Shown: piece by piece, positions 46,601 through 61,782 of the stretch | Layout: the number at the start of each line of letters is the position of its first letter | Position numbering within the stretch: the stretch's first letter is position 1 | Source of the DNA: Corylus avellana | Taxonomy: Eukaryota; Streptophyta; Magnoliopsida; Fagales; Betulaceae | Length of the DNA stretch: 64,000 nucleotides | Direction: 5' to 3' | NCBI RefSeq assembly: GCF_901000735.1 | Contig: NC_081544.1 | Location: 32,811,235-32,875,234, forward strand | Translations under genes and position numbers: made by a program | The notes under the pieces: generated by a model | The model's database searches: none | Told to the model about the DNA's origin: nothing | What the model saw: the letters and a program-made list of their open reading frames with translations, nothing else

Positions 46601-49600
46601 CTCAAATCAAATTTAGTTTACAACACAGTAAAAGAACATCAAAATATAAACCCACAAATCCAAGTATGGAACTTTTCCTTTCATTTTTTTATGATAGAGT
46701 TGCATGATAGAACTGCATTTATCACACGAGATGCCATGGACTGCTAATCACAACATACAGGAACCAAAGCCAAGCACAAGCTAAGAAGATATTCAGACAG
46801 AGAAACAAAGCACAGCAATGTCAAGTATTCTGCAATGCATCAATAGCTCACTCAAACTTAAACATCTATGTCAAGATAAATCCAGAAAGATTCTTAACAA
46901 TTATATTACATCTGGAACCTACCTGTGCTTTCTGTAAAGGAGAAACTCGGCAGCAAACAACTGAAGTGCAATTCAAGCTCAAGTTTAACAGCATCACCCG
47001 TAAACTTGGGTCTAATGCATACATCAGACACTTTCCATCTATTACAAGTGTTAATTTTGGTCCAGACAACGTCTGAAGATAGTGCTGTGCTTTCTCAAGG
47101 CAATTCTTCAACTGTATTTTGACTTCTTCTTTGATGAAGCGTGCAATTTCCACTTGGTCGCCCTAACAACAGGATTTCAATTAATGTTATCTAACAAATG
47201 ATTTTAATATAATTCCTTCCAACTTACATACAAGTAAAAACATGTTAGCAAAATATTGCTGCTTACCCTCTCTTCAACTTCTCTAATCGCATCAGTTTCT
47301 GAACTGATGATAAATTGCTTCATGTCATTGTTAATTAAGTTGCAGGCTACAGCAGATAAGTTGTTGTGGGCACAAATGTCGAAATAACAAATAATTAGAA
47401 TTTTAAGCGAGAGAGACAGAGACAGAGACAGAGAGACAGAGTACTAGCTCTTATTTTATACCAACCCACCATAAGCTATGTTTATTGCTGTTTCCATCTT
47501 GTCCCCAGTCAGGACCCATATCTTAATACCAGCTCTAGAAAGAGTCTCTATACAAGCTGGTACTCCTTCTTGAAGTTTGTCTTCTATAGCAGTGCACCCA
47601 ATCAAAATAAGATCCTTTTCTATGAGTTCTGCCACCTGCATAAATTTTACGTTTTTTTTTATTGTTGCAAAATTTACTTAATTTACATCACAACAAATTA
47701 ATCAATGTGACACAGTAAACAAAAAATTTCAAGTATGTTCACAATAAATTTTATACAAGAAAAAGAACTAAAATCATGCTTCCATTTAAAGCAGAGGTGC
47801 TCAAAAACATGTGATACGAAACTCGAATCATATATCACCAAGTGTTTGCCAGTTAGCTCAAAATTTGTGGTTTTGGGTTGGGGGGGGTTGGGGGGACAAC
47901 GCTTTGACAAAGGCAATACAAACAAAGTCTTATGAATTCCAGCACATCAACATCCACAAATAAAGGGTTGGAAACATCACTCTTGTGACATTTTCCCTTA
48001 GTTCAGATTTTGCGTTTTGAGTGCTAATGACTTGAAATAAGTACGAAATTGTACTCCAGAGAATATCAGACACATCAATATCCACAGAAAGACTTTTCCA
48101 TCATTCTTCCCCCTTCACATTTTGTAGAAAGTGATAATTTGTAATCCAGTATAATAACACAAAAACATCACTAAAACAACGTCATTCAAAAACAGAACAT
48201 TAATATAGCATCATGCATTAAAGCAATAATTGAAATTTTCAAAATGCATCAACATTAAAGATAAGAAATGCTTGCTTTAGCAAAAGAATGCCATCAAATT
48301 CAGGTGGCCAGACCAACATGTATCCAAAAGTATATACCTCATCCAACTTCTTCTCACGATCTCGTAGAGAAGATTTAGCGTGGATGAATTTCTCATTCCA
48401 GCTTTCATACATATCTGGATGTAAGTCCCTATAGGCCAGGCAAAGTGTACGCAATCCAGCTGATCCAAACTGCTCCAAGTGTTCCCTTGTTACTTTCTTT
48501 AAGTCAGCATTTACATCAGCCAATCTCTCAAAGATTACAGAATCAGCACCCTGAAAAAAGCAGATTTCTAGCCATGTGTTATTTTCTTGTCCAACAACCA
48601 AGCAAATTCCATCCTAATTAGCCCCAAGAAACTATTACCTTACAGTACAATACAAGCCGGCCATCTGGATAGCGACATATAACAGATTGACGCTTCCTCG
48701 TACTAGTTACAAAACATGGATTACAATTGATGTTAGAGAGGTCAATCCTAAACTTATAAATGATGATAAATAAATGAACTAAAAAAAATAACAAAAAAAT
48801 AAAGAATGATGTATATCCACCTATTGAACTCAAGGACATTTAGAATCTCATAAGACATATCTTGGATTTTACCCATCTTCTCAACATGAGACTCACGAAC
48901 ATATATCATTGTAGGTGTACGCCTGAGAATGAGATACCATTAGCCTCAGACATGGATAAAAACATTAGGCTCAAAACAAGCTGTATACCTTTGAATGATA
49001 GCAGCTCTCTAAGAGAAGTCATACTAGAACAAGAACCAGAAAGCCGTATTCTAACATTCCAAGTTGAGTTTATATGTAAAAATATAATCCGTTAAGGTTT
49101 AAGACTATTTATTATGACTGACACTCAATTGAACCTCATCTCTCAATGAAAAGATTTCAAAGACTAGTAGGACCATCTTTCAGTAGGTACAACTACCCCA
49201 GCGGGTATGCGAGGATTCACAAACCACCGGTGTCAGATCAATCAGCTTTGTCACTTTTATGGTATTCAACAGAGGAATCCAAGGCCGAAAACTTAAGAAA
49301 CAAAAAATAATCCATTCTTCAAGAAGCCATAGAAGAGAATGGCAAGTACAAACCTGTAAAAGAAAAATCCAAAGTTTTTTGCAGCAGTAACCAAGGCAGA
49401 CTCATCTGGAGATGCAGCTTGATATGTAATTTTTTCTGGGTTTTCATCACCCTCAGGGAGTACAGTATGACAAATAGCAAGGCATCTGAAGAACTCCTAT
49501 ACTCAAAACAAATTGTAGCTAGTAAATTATCTTACAAGATTATGCCTGCTTCATGGCTGTGAATATGCTGAACACCAAATATCATATAGAATCATTTTTT

Positions 49601-52600
49601 TTATGACGAGGAACCCCTCGATATAGAATAAAATTATATGTTGTCAGGACTTGATTAACAGCCCACCTTCAGAGCTCCTAAGAAAAAAGATAGCACTGTT
49701 CTTGATAAAGGGTTAATAGCATTTTCAATATTTCTTCTTTACCATTATAATAGAGTAACAATAAGCATTAACCCATCCTAAAACAAATAGATAAAGGAAA
49801 ATCCCGATTATTACAAGTTATATAATAAGCAGGATTTTCATAGCCACCCAAAACAACACAGCAGTAAACTTTCACTGCCACAAATTTTTAAGCCCAAAAG
49901 TTTGTGAACCCTCAGAAAATGCAGAGTAAACAGTTATGCCAATATAGCACAAATTTTGGACAAAGTTATTTTATCCTATTATTAATTCATTGAGAGAACT
50001 TTATACTTACTTATGTACAGACTTTCCTATCTGTGTAGATCTAATATGATAAACACCAAATTTATTGAAAAGTAGTTTTAGTAACTCATTTTTTAAGACA
50101 AATTTAGGGACAATTCCATCAATAGCCAAAAATTATATGATTCCATCAAATGTTCTGAAAAGTAAAGTCACAACTCCAAATCATAGAGTATAGTTCTTGT
50201 CAAGACTCTGCTTTCTAAAGATTCAAAAATGGAAACAACACGCTAGCAATAGAATCAAATACCCTGTTCAGATTCTTTTCTCAAGAAAAGAAAATGTGCT
50301 TTTTTCAGCCAGACAACATGTTTAGCATTGCAGGTTCTAATTTTGTGAAAAAAGAAACAAGCATAGTGGCAAAAGAAAAGGGAGGGCAAGGCAGCATCAC
50401 AGAGGGGAAAATTGAGGGGAAAAGAATGTTATCTTCAGGGTACAGCCAAACAAAGACAGTTTTACCCATAGTCTTTCCAATAGGACCATTTATTTTGAAT
50501 ACAACGAAGTTTTCTCCTCTCGAAAACTGTCTTCAGTCAAAGTACAAAACACTTATTCAGAGATTAAAAAAAAAAACAACAGAAAACAATTTTTTATTTT
50601 CTTTCGTGAAAAAAAAAAAAAAAACAAGATTTCCAAATGAGCCTAAGTATCAAAACAAGTAAAAATAATCTTATCCGGCATAAAAAATTGGAATTACAGT
50701 CAGACTTCCCTAATGCTATACATTTTTCTTTTCAACTAAGGCATGTAAAGTTGTGGCTTTCCCGCCTGCATATAGCAACTGCCAGAAACTCTTAAAGAAG
50801 CATAAAGCACATATATAAGAATTTACATACACAACATGGGAGGCAATCAAGATAAATAACCTCACCACCTTACTACAACCACAAACAGTTTACTCATAAA
50901 AAAATACTCTTCATAATAAGCATGCCATCTGATTGTCATTTTTAACTTGAGCATATATGGAAACAATAATGCATTCAGTTCACACTTAAAATAAAATACC
51001 TACCTTGCAAATATCAGGGTTAGGCTCATTTCTCCAACCTCCTCTCATAAGCCTAGCATCATCAAAATTAAAACCCTTCTCATGCACTGAATTGGCTGAG
51101 TTATGCTCCTGTAATGAATTTAATGAGTCTTCAGTTCAAACAGTAATCATGTGAGTCTCCATAAAATGACAGTGATGCATACCGAGACTTTTAAGCCATT
51201 TTGCTGTGCTATTCCCTTCTCTATTTCAGTGATACCAGTTCCGTACACCTCTCCTCCAATTGAACACTTAAAGAACTCCATCAAATTTCTTGTTAAAGTT
51301 CCAGTTTTGTCAGAAAAGATGTATTCCACCTGATTATAGCAGTAAAACAGAACAAAATAACTCTTTTTGGATAACTATAACAATAGAACTCACACCTTCA
51401 ACAATCATGATTGATCAAGTATATTAACAAGAGTAGCAGACAACAAGAGGTTTCAGCAATGCAACTCTCCCAGATGATGATGAGGACAACAACGATGAAG
51501 CAACAACAGTGACACTTAACATAATTTTGTTTTGTTTAGTTTAGTAATAATAAAGAACGCCTGTTGCAACTTACTCAAGAATGTCAAAATGGCAACAATT
51601 TACCTGTCCAAGTTCCTCATTCAAGTTGGAAGTACGAGCCAGTGCTGGGGTGTTGGTTTCACTATGGTACATGTGTAAGTCCTTGTTGATAAATTGAGTG
51701 CACTGAATGAATTTGATCATCTGAAGCAGTAATTTCAAAATAACAAAAAGTGTTACCCTTCAACAACACTTTATGTACATTGCTAACACACAGATTACAA
51801 TAGGCTAAGGAACCACCTCAATGGATACATAAAGAGAAATGGGAATAATTGTTGAGTACAAAGTAATCAGGGTAAACATTGTAAGAAGGGCAACCTGAAA
51901 AACCAATAAGTAGAATTAACTTTAAAAAAAATTAAGGAAAACGAAACAACATTAGCTCATTCCATAGCATTCCGCTCGCAGCAGCAAGCAAACAATACCA
52001 AGAATCGGTTGTCCGGGTTGAACTGATCGTCCACACTTTTAGAGAGAGCTAAGTAATAGTACTTGCGATCTATGAATACACCACTGCAGAATTTCCAGAA
52101 GCCAAAAATATCATGACATGGGAAAACTTGCCAAGTAATGTGAATATATTTTAGTTGTTAAAAAAATCTACAAACATTCAGCATATATGGAGCAAACTAC
52201 AAAATTTCCTAATTGTCAAACCTGCCTATAGCTCCAATCAGGCACATTGTAAATAGAGCACCAAAAAGCATGAGGATAAGTTTGTCAAGTTTTCTCTCTA
52301 ATGTACTTCTTTTGGAAGGAACATTCATGGTATTCATCATAACCTGCAATTAAATCCAAATGTCCATTAAAATGAACTAAAAAATATAGACAGTAGAGAA
52401 TAGATATGCCTTCAATTCAACACATCAGAAATTGGCATGCATTCGACATGACTCCAAAATGTCTGACATGTTGTATGTGCTAAAAGTTTTTTTTTTTTTT
52501 TTTTTTTAAAATTCAATATAGGATACAGAACAAGTAAAGATCATTTCACATAATTTTAATTTTTTAAACTATGTATTTCAGTCATACATTTCAACCCTTC

Positions 52601-55600
52601 TTTTAAACAAATAAAATTCGAAGAGTAGAAAAGAGAACTATAAAGACGGGCAAAGAGAAAAACTTAATAATGAGCTACGCCTTTTCGACCAGCCTTTTTT
52701 TCTTATTAAACACATTAGGAATTTTGGAATTTTGCACTTTATTATATTCAAATTGCTTAAAAAGAACAGAAAAACAGACTCGTAGAGAAGAAGATACACT
52801 CGCAAACATGATCATGTCTGGCCATGCTTTTAGGAATAGAGGTGGTGGTAAGAGAGGAAAATAGCTGTTGTATATAGCAGTGTAGTTCATGATATCAAAC
52901 CTTTGTTTCATGTCCTGTAAAAATAACAGCCCCAACAATGTACTCCGTATTCCTGAGACTGCACCCCTGAGAACACATAGCCAATGCTGATGAGTAAAGC
53001 CAGCTAAGTTTCACCAATGGAGATAAATCAACATTGACCAAATAATAGAAGATTAGAAGGACTATCAAGAAGGGAGTCTTCCATATTTTAAAAGAATGAA
53101 AACTTTATTATGAAAGAAACAACCCATGTAGATACAAGCTTCTCCAAAAATTGCAAATTTTAATTTAAAAAATCAACAAACCCTACCAAAGAGGAAATGT
53201 GACTGTTGCCACAAGTGTTTGACAACTTGTAGAAGGTGCATGAATAATGACTTAATCTTCAAATTAGGCAACTCTACACCATAAATGCATGATTGTTCCT
53301 CTCTCCCTCTCACGAAAATAAATAAATAATGCACAGGGGACATAGAAGAGCTGCATTCCAAATGAAACTATTCCTTTGCCTTCCTGGTAAGCCTTTCCAG
53401 CAAAAGCACACATCAACAACCCTTGGCATCACACATTGAATCCCAAACACAATAAATATGAAAGACCATAAAGCAACAAATGGTCAAAACTCTTGCCACT
53501 TCACTACCACATACAATACCAAGTCACTGTGATGATATTTAAACTGGTAAAATTATTCTGAATGTAGCATAAACTAGTAACAAAAATATTTCATTCACAC
53601 CATGAAGATCAACAAAATATTGGAGGGCAACATACAGGATTCTTGTATTAAAATTTATTTTATCAGATTCCTAGCAAATAGTAAAGAGCTGCGAGACTTT
53701 TTTTTTTCTAAGCGCAGTAAAAACATATTTAATGGCAAAGATTGCACTACTAAAACATAAAGCTGAAAACAAACAAATATTAACTGCAAATGTTGTAAGG
53801 GAGAAAAATCATGTCATACTCGCAACAAAATTTGGTTCGGACTGAGAGCCAATGTTTGCTTTTGAATTATAAGATTGCCAGTGAAAGTGTATAACGAATT
53901 GTTTGGTTGCTCACACTGCACTTCACCTGCGATAAGCAAAGAATTGGTTGTCAGGCATTTTATTTTTATTAAGTAATAAATGTAGGGCTATAAATGAGCC
54001 AAGCTGCTCGTTAGTCACAAAAGCTTGGTTCGACTCAAATTAGACCCGTGAACATAGATCGTATAAGCCCAAATAGGCTCACTAAACTTGTTTATATATA
54101 TTAAACAGCCTCGACCCACGCACCCCTCTTTCTTGTCTACCCCTTTACTGCTTCCTTGGGTGTGAGCTACACACGCTGCGTCTAATAAGCTGTAGATTTA
54201 CTGCTCTATGCCTAGGAGGATTTTGACATGCTGCCGGTAGAGGAGATGATGAACAACGACCTGGATCTGCCGGCGAGGACCCTAGACTCAAGGTTGGCGA
54301 GGAGAAGGAACCATTTCTAGCTTCTTCATTGCTCAAAAAAATTAATCTTGACTCATTTACATTTTTTTTTTTTTGCCGAGTTCGAGCTGAGCTTGAACTC
54401 AAAAAAAAAAAAAATCATATAGTTATTTGCGGAGCAAGCTTGAACAGGCCAAGCTTGGCTCGGCTTGATTACAGCACTAAATAAATGTATTGATTTATTT
54501 GTATCCCTTGTAAAAACATTTCTCAGCACAACTAAGAAGTTACAGTCATTCTGTTAAATGCAAGGTAGATAAATGGGCATAATAACATGGGCACACTGCA
54601 ACATTGAGTGGAAATCTCCCATAACTTCCCCCCCACCCCAATTATGTTTGCCCAGCTTATGTTTATAGTTATTCCCTTGCTTAACTATAACAGGGAATCA
54701 ACAACATTGCATAGAGTGTCCCAGTTTCATATTTGATTAAACTCCTCCCATTTTGTAAAAAGCATGTAAGTGCTGGTAAAATTTCATATGCTTTAAGTAA
54801 AGGCTCCAAGAGAAACTATAAATGCAGATGACGGTACTAGCATTATGGTCAACTACACTTAAGACAGACAAGTGGTGCAACAAAAATGCTAAACCTTTGA
54901 ATTCAGATGCCTTCTCAGGAGTCAAGTAATCCCAGGTCCTTTCCAATGCCTTTCTAATTTTCAAATTCGTTTCCCCATCCAAATTTGCAGTCTGCAACCA
55001 ACAACAAAAACAAATAGAGGAAAAGAAAAGAAAATATAAAGTTATTGAATTATAAATCACAAGAACCAAACACTCTTCACTCTTCTAGAGAATCATCACC
55101 ATCATCATAATGACAATAACAATAATAACAACAAAAACAAAACCAATGATAATAATAACAATTAAATATTAGTAGAGAACATTTGGAGAACCTCAATATA
55201 GCAGACACCATCTGGGTTTGTACTAGCAAGAAAAAGCACATCCGCAGGAAAGAATCCATCCTGCTTGACCTGCAAGATGCAAAATTCGGCATCATACTGT
55301 TTAAAGATAACACATACTATGAATAAGTTACTAGAGAACTTTTCAAATAAAACCTTGAAAACTGTTCTATTCCCTAACTTAAGTCTACACTAACTTTAAA
55401 TAGCCACATAAACTTATAGAAAACCAGAAACCAAAGCAAAAAGGAAGGAGTAACAACTAACCAATTTTTCCTTTCTAGTTACATAGCAAGAAAATATGTA
55501 CACACGTCTAAAAAGTAAAAAACTGGAGTCCAACAAGTAGCTCATCAAGACTACAACTGCAATCCACTGTCACTTCCATCCATCATCACTCCACCTATCA

Positions 55601-58600
55601 TACCCCCACCAAAAAAAAAAAAAAATAGAGAAAGGGCGAAGGGCGCCTTCAGCTGAACTGGATTGATTAGGAAGCAACCACAAAGTGGAGCTCTCTTTCC
55701 CTCAAGTGGCCAGCTTCTAAAGCTAAAACAAAGACGTCTTTCATTGATCAACATACAACACCCTTATATCCAACCACAGATTCTGTTACACAATAACAAC
55801 AGTAAACTCTTACCAAGCAAAAGGAAATCCATTCTGACCGTTTATGCAAAAAGCCCATATCAGATTTAAGTACCACATTTCTTTGATAAGTAGATTTAAG
55901 TGCCACAATTACTAGTGGGCACAGCACATACGATGCCCATGACAATAGCTGAGATAGTCGAACATAGCAAATAGTGTTTTTGTATGCCAAAATCTGGGAC
56001 CAAAGTCAAAATAGTTGCAGGAAATAAGAGACGAAATGTCCACAGGTGAAGAGTATGCTCAATAAGTACCATACGACTTAAGATTAAAACAAGTATGAAA
56101 TGGTGCACAGCTCACTAGGTTTACATTTGACTTACCACAAATATGAGAAAATGAATTAACATAATTTGCACACTTGAAACAACACTATAACTCCACAAGG
56201 ATGACCAAGAACATATCTGGCACAATTTATCTCAAAGATACTATATTTAGAAGATGGGTTTTCTGGAAGCATCAAAGCTCAATGCTTAACATATACTACA
56301 TCAATATACATCCCATCACAAAAACATTGAAGTGCAGAATACTCACCCTGACAATGTCTCCAACCTGCAATTTTTTCCAGGGTATAGGCTCCCACTTTTG
56401 ATCTTGCAAGACGTCTATAAGATAGTTATTTATTGCCATATCATTCTGAAAACGCTTCTGTTGTACACAATTAAGGGAAATAATAAATAAATAAATTAAG
56501 GAAATAAGCATTTGTTACACATTTATAATCCAATGCCGATACCAACTAATTCATGGAATATTATGCCCACGCTAACACATAAAACATAAAAATAAAAAAA
56601 AATTAAAAATTAAAAAAAAATAATAAAAAAAATATATATATTGTCTAAGAAGAGAACCAAAGCCAAAAAAATTAATTCATTAATTAATGAATAAGAGTGC
56701 CTGCCACAATGAGCAAGAACTACAGTACTCACCCAATCCTCAAAAGCTTCTTTTACAAGAGAGACAAGGAGCACCAGACTTAAGGGGACCACATTTGTTA
56801 TTGGAGACACAGGACTGCATGATCAAAATAATATTAAGATACATCATATCCAGGTTCACAACAACAACAAATCAAACATTAACAGGATAGCTCTAATATG
56901 ACCACTAACACAGTGATATAGTGGTAATTTGATAATTACTTCCATGCAAAAGGAGGATTGCAAAGCCAAAGCAAGGCATGTAGAAGAAAATGGAGAGGGA
57001 ATGAATCTCAATGAAAAATAAATAAATAAATAAAATAAAATAAAAATGGGGCAGTAAATGATGCATGTAGTATCATAATAAACATAAAAGGTGCAATAAA
57101 CATATTAGAAAACACTTTATAGCAAGATTTACAACAGGCAAAGATTATCTTTTAACCGTTATATATATCAGCATTACACAAAACTTAATGTAATTCATGC
57201 CAGTAAGGAAGAACAGCTTGCAATGAAACCAGACACAATATTTAAAAAAAATGTTGCAGAAGTGCAATTTCAAAATATTGAAATTAGGTGCAATCTTCCA
57301 CTACCGAAATGATGAGCTAAATGCTTCAAAAACATCTGCAAAGCCCAAGTCTAAAAAGAAACTTTAGCCCATCTATCAATTCTGTTACATAGTAAGCTAG
57401 AAACAATGTAAAACTAAATTTTAAAAGCAGGATCTAATTGGGTCAGCTCTATAAAGGATTTATAGAAGCAATCCCAATTAGTTGGTATAAAATCTTAGTT
57501 AAGTTGAGCAGTTTAAAATCTAGATGGATAACTATCACAGGCCAAGAAAACATGTGATCTAAGAATAGAAGGATAGACATCAAATACATCAAAACTAGTA
57601 CATGAAATACATCAAAACTTGTAATATATAAGATTATATTAGAAATTGTTGAATGTAGGTATATTTAGACCCAAGCCCAACATAGCAGAAGTTCAAAACA
57701 AGCTTAAATTAACATACCTGATTTTTGTTGCTGATAAAATTGAGATTGTAAGAAAGTAGAGGTTAGCTACTCGCCTAAACTGTCCAGTGTCAGGGAAAAA
57801 AAAAATCTCAGGAACATAACCAAAACAAAAATCATGGGAGATGGCAATGAACTAACCCTAACCCATTCATGTGATATGCTTAAACCATTGCACAGTCAGC
57901 ATATATCAAAAATTTCTTTAAATTCCTAAACCCAATTCCAAACATTCAACATGAGAGCCATTGTATCAGTAATGTAGTAAGGTAAGCTAGCAGAGTTTAA
58001 TTAGCCTAATCCAGATTACTGGAGAATTCATCTGACTCCATTTCCATTTTCGTCAGAGTACATTGTTGTCTCACTTCCAGACAGCTTAAACCTATGGGAG
58101 TAATGGTTACTAATAAGGTACACTAGTTCTTTGGTTCAAGTCTTGTTAAAGACAATGGACCAAGAAAAGTTGATGTTACATGCATCAAAAAGGAGCAAAT
58201 ACCAAAACTAATAAAGTTTTGAATAAATTTTTTTATTTAAATTGAGTTGAAGAGTTTTTTTTTTTTTAATTTAGTTTATTAATTTATCATTTGTCCTTAA
58301 GTATGTAATTCTTACGTGCAGTTTTTTAGAATAATTTCCATATTAGCTTGATTTAGTTTCCTTATACATCTATCATCGATTCCCTACCTTAAGTAACACA
58401 CCTGTACTCTTTACCACACTTTAATTTCACACATTTTTATTAATTAAGATTTAAGATTAACATAGCATATGACATATATATGCTTTTAGAGCATGTGCTA
58501 GAACATGTGATTCTCACAAGTATTTTTAAAATAAAATACATGCTCTAATGAAAAATGTCAATTTAATAGATTGATTTGAAAAAATAAAAAAATCTTTAAC

Positions 58601-60182
58601 CCAACTTAGAAAAAGACATGGTCCTAAACTTTTTTTCATGTGAGAACATTCACAATATGAAAAAGTAAGAAACAATTCCGTTTGACTATGAATACGAATG
58701 ATTTTTTTTTTTTTTTTGAAAATATTACTTTTATAAGTAAAGGTATTTAAAAAAAAAAAAAAAAAAAAAAATTATAACAATACTTCTTTCTCTATTCATT
58801 TCATAAAAATAGAACATGTTGCTCTAACAAAATAATACCATAGATACAATGAGAAATTTCTTTCATCTAAATTTAATTACAACAAAATAATTTGAATACA
58901 ATTCAGATTTACCCATTTTATTTTCCAGGATGCTTGAAAGTAAGTTACCTGTTCAAACAGTCCTTTCGGTAGAAAAGTAAAAAAATTGTACTTTGTAGTC
59001 GATATAGAATTCCCCTGATACAAATAAAACCGTACTAATCAAAATCAGGTAATATTTATTGGAACCAGATGCAATATAACATCAACAGAAGTTTAGGAAT
59101 TGCCTATTGCAAGATATCACAAACAGTATCATCCGTGTAACGAATTAATTGATGTCAAGATGCAAATATATGTCTGCAAGTGCATTAGACAGCAGAGTTA
59201 CGTTTTTTCCCCCCTTTTGCTTAACTCAAGTACAATGGCTTAATATAGACAGAGCATCATGTCACACAACTGGCCTTTGTAAATTGCGGAATTGAAACAG
59301 TTCTAGCAGAAGTAAAATACTGTGACAAAGAAGCTATCCCATCAAAAGTGACATTGTTTGCATGTGCAACTGCTTCCAATAAGATCCTGATGTAGATCAT
59401 CTGAATTTCAAAATGAGGACAAGCCATAGAGGGCTGTGTGCATCAGCTGGCAGAAATTGAGTCGGAAAATTACTTACTGATTCATTGACACTTTGTCAGT
59501 ACTCCTCTAATCAGGAGACACTGTTGGCAGGCCGTTTAGCAACACTAGTGAAGCCTCGAGACGAAAGGTAGTTGGTGTATGGGTTGATTGAGCTTAGAAT
59601 ATTAGAGGCTAACTCCTAGGGAACATTGTATGTTATTTCTCAATCCAAAAATGAGAGACTACAGAGAGTTTCAATCAAAGGAATTGGAATTAGTGCTTTT
59701 GCCTTAATCAATATAATCTAGTAAAACCTGCTTTTCCTATATCTTCGAAAGAACTTCAATTCAAATACTCTTTGTCAAAATCCAGTTTGAAGTCTGGAAA
59801 TACTTGTGAAGAATGAACAATCTTAAATTTCTATCTTCCTTCATTTCCCACCGTTTCTTTTCAACCAAACAAAGGGAAAACCAGAAAAAAACAAAAAAAA
59901 AAAAAAAACAGAACTCGGAAATACGCACACGCAAACACACATACAAATTACAAATAGATGAGTGTATTTATTGTATACGAAAAAAAAAGGTTGACAAACC
60001 CTGAATCTGACGAGCTGATTGGCCTCCCGATCGTTGCAGTATATGGTGCGGTGAGTAGGCGCCTGGGGCGTGACCCGGCCGAGCCGGACCGTCCGAGACG
60101 ACGGTGTGCGCTCGTTCATCGTTGAATTGCGACCAAATCTCGCTCCCGATGCCGATGCCCTAACCTTATCCCATCCTCTCAT
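43613..60182 (-). CDS. ALA3: ALA3-type P4-ATPase (phospholipid flippase), 27 exons
   Basis: Exons in gene order: 60182-60000, 59014-58949, 57779-57718, 56814-56733, 56457-56347, 55269-55192, 54991-54895, 53926-53820, 52966-52901, 52343-52222, 52083-51999, 51894-51817, 51720-51604, 51329-51183, 51108-51004, 49496-49354, 48922-48821, 48702-48639, 48550-48338, 47635-47470, 47346-47267, 47162-46923, 45980-45759, 45681-45514, 45305-44943, 44857-44751, 43919-43613. All phases join to 1226 aa, against about 1213 for Arabidopsis ALA3. Motifs: DGETN (199-203), phosphorylation site DKTGT (Asp425), [14 protein letters not shown] (855-860) and the C-terminal [16 protein letters not shown]3 flips aminophospholipids at trans-Golgi membranes together with an ALIS/CDC50 partner and supports secretory vesicle formation in roots, shoots and pollen tubes. 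I chose [10 protein letters not shown] as start by family similarity; an in-frame ATG at 60248 would add 22 residues. Confidence 0.96.
53983..54479. mobile_element. Non-autonomous hAT-like element in ALA3 intron 7
   Basis: A perfect 8-bp target duplication AATAAATG flanks it (53975-53982 and 54480-54487). The left end TAGGGCTATAAATGAGCC and the inverted right end TAGTGCTGTAATCAAGCC are imperfect terminal repeats, with AAGC-rich subterminal motifs. The 8-bp duplication and TAGGG-type ends fit hAT. No transposase frame is present in its 497 bp. Confidence 0.8.
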
Positions 60183-61782
60183 CTTCCTCCGATCCGAATC
60201 GATATACGCGTTGCTTGTCCTCCCCACCGATTGGCCGTTGAAACTCACAGCATTATGCGCACTCCATTTCCATTTTTTACCTTTTATTTTCAGTTTTGCC
60301 CCTTCTCTCTTTTTCTTCTTCGTTTGCTTTTGTTTTTTAATTTTACTTCTAGAAAAACAAAAGTAATCGCGCTACTGTTTTCTTCGCCATTAATTTACCG
60401 TGTCGAATATGACGTGCGGCGTTTACAAGTTTTGGCGTGAGATAGACGCGCGCGTTGAGCGTGGAGTTGGACGGGGAGCCGAAGCGCCAGGTAGTCTTTT
60501 CACTTCCACGGCGTCGTTTTGATGGAGACTCTTGTTATTGTTGCTAACCAACCAACCTGCGTGCGCCACTATAATTAATTACAGTGCAGAGAGAAGCGGG
60601 TCGTGGCGGCGTGGAGGCCGTTGACGACGTACACGCGAACGAGATATTTGTCTCCGATCTTTCGGGAAGAGGAGTTGTGTTCTACGCCGTTCAAAGACTT
60701 TGCGATACACGCAGCCAAACAAATATTTTGTATAGCAACTAACATTTCATTTGGTTACTTAACCGACTTGTCGTTGCAGAATATGAGAATATTGAGTCGT
60801 GCTATGCGGCTGCCAAAGCTAAGAACAAATATTAAAAAACTAATAATAAAAGAAAAAAAATTGTTAATATTTAGATTTTAATGCCTCAAAACTTATTTTT
60901 AGATTTAAAACTAAAACTTAGGAGTGGAAGGTTAATCCTTTAAGGATAATATCACTTAAAAGGAATATTATTATTCTAAATTTGGTGCTAATACCTCAAA
61001 TTTAGTGCTAATATCATAAATTTGAATTCCCCTTTAATATCTTTATTCTTCAATTAAAAAAAAAAAAGGTCAGATGTCTGACGCTTGGCTGCCTCATGGT
61101 AACCAGAAATCTCTATTTGAGAATATTAGCTTCATTCTGTTTATTGGATGGACCGTCTCAACCAATAATAATGTTTATGCAATTGATTAATAATTGCAAT
61201 TTTACATGTAAAATTGCGATTTTATTAAATATTTAGTTTTTTTTTTTTTCACATGTTCACACAAGAGAGGAATGGAGGATTTGAATTAATGATCCTCGCT
61301 TCATGAGGCGTAGTTTCCAGCCGATTGAGCTACCACTTGGGGACAATTCTATTTTTAAATTGCACTATTTGTCAAGATTAATTTAAGTTTTAAATGACAA
61401 TTTAGTCTTTTAAAATTGTGAAATTTTTAAAAAGTGTTTGTTATATATATTTGAAAGCACAAATTTAATACGATTTCAAATCGCAATTTAAAAAAATAAT
61501 AATAAATAATTCTAAAAAATTTATTTTTTTACAATTTAATTTAAAATTTGCACTCTTATCTACAAAATTGCAATATCAAATGATCTCTAATTAATCTCAA
61601 AAATGTATACAATTCAATGGCATATTCTTTTTATTTTCCTTTGTTTTCCTCAGCATAATAGCGGTTTTCAAGGGAAAGATTATGGGTGATCGTTAATGGA
61701 CTCGGGCTTGTTATGACTAAAACCCAGCCCAAGAAATTTGCTAAAGTTCGTAGTGCCCGCTTGTAATCGGAATCGGACGAGA
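60183..61782. other. Divergent promoter interval between ALA3 and the SHW1-like gene
   Basis: The ALA3 5' flank (60183-60600) is comparatively GC-rich. The middle is AT-rich and holds a tRNA-related fragment (61237-61343). Near the right gene, ACCCAGCCCA at about 61721 contains a site II-type motif. The open frame at 60603-60881 has no family resemblance and I do not support it. Confidence 0.45.
61237..61343 (-). mobile_element. tRNA-derived SINE-like fragment
   Basis: On the minus strand the head reads GTGGTAGCTCAATCGGCTGG, a good A-box match, and 40 bases later ATTCAAATCC, a B-box match. About 25 bases further is a run of A. The acceptor stem does not pair, so it is not a tRNA gene. No clear target duplication was found. 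Confidence 0.45.

Noticed and set aside
58487..58825. Possible MITE in ALA3 intron 2 with TTAGAGCA at both ends
   Set aside because: Inverted match of only 8 bp, interrupted by poly-A/T runs, with no target duplication found.
60603..60881. Plus-strand open frame upstream of ALA3
   Set aside because: Position and AT-rich end suggest promoter DNA; no conserved motif or splice context supports it.
61262..61345. Possible tRNA gene on the minus strand
   Set aside because: A and B boxes are present but the acceptor and anticodon stems do not pair; kept only as a SINE-like fragment.
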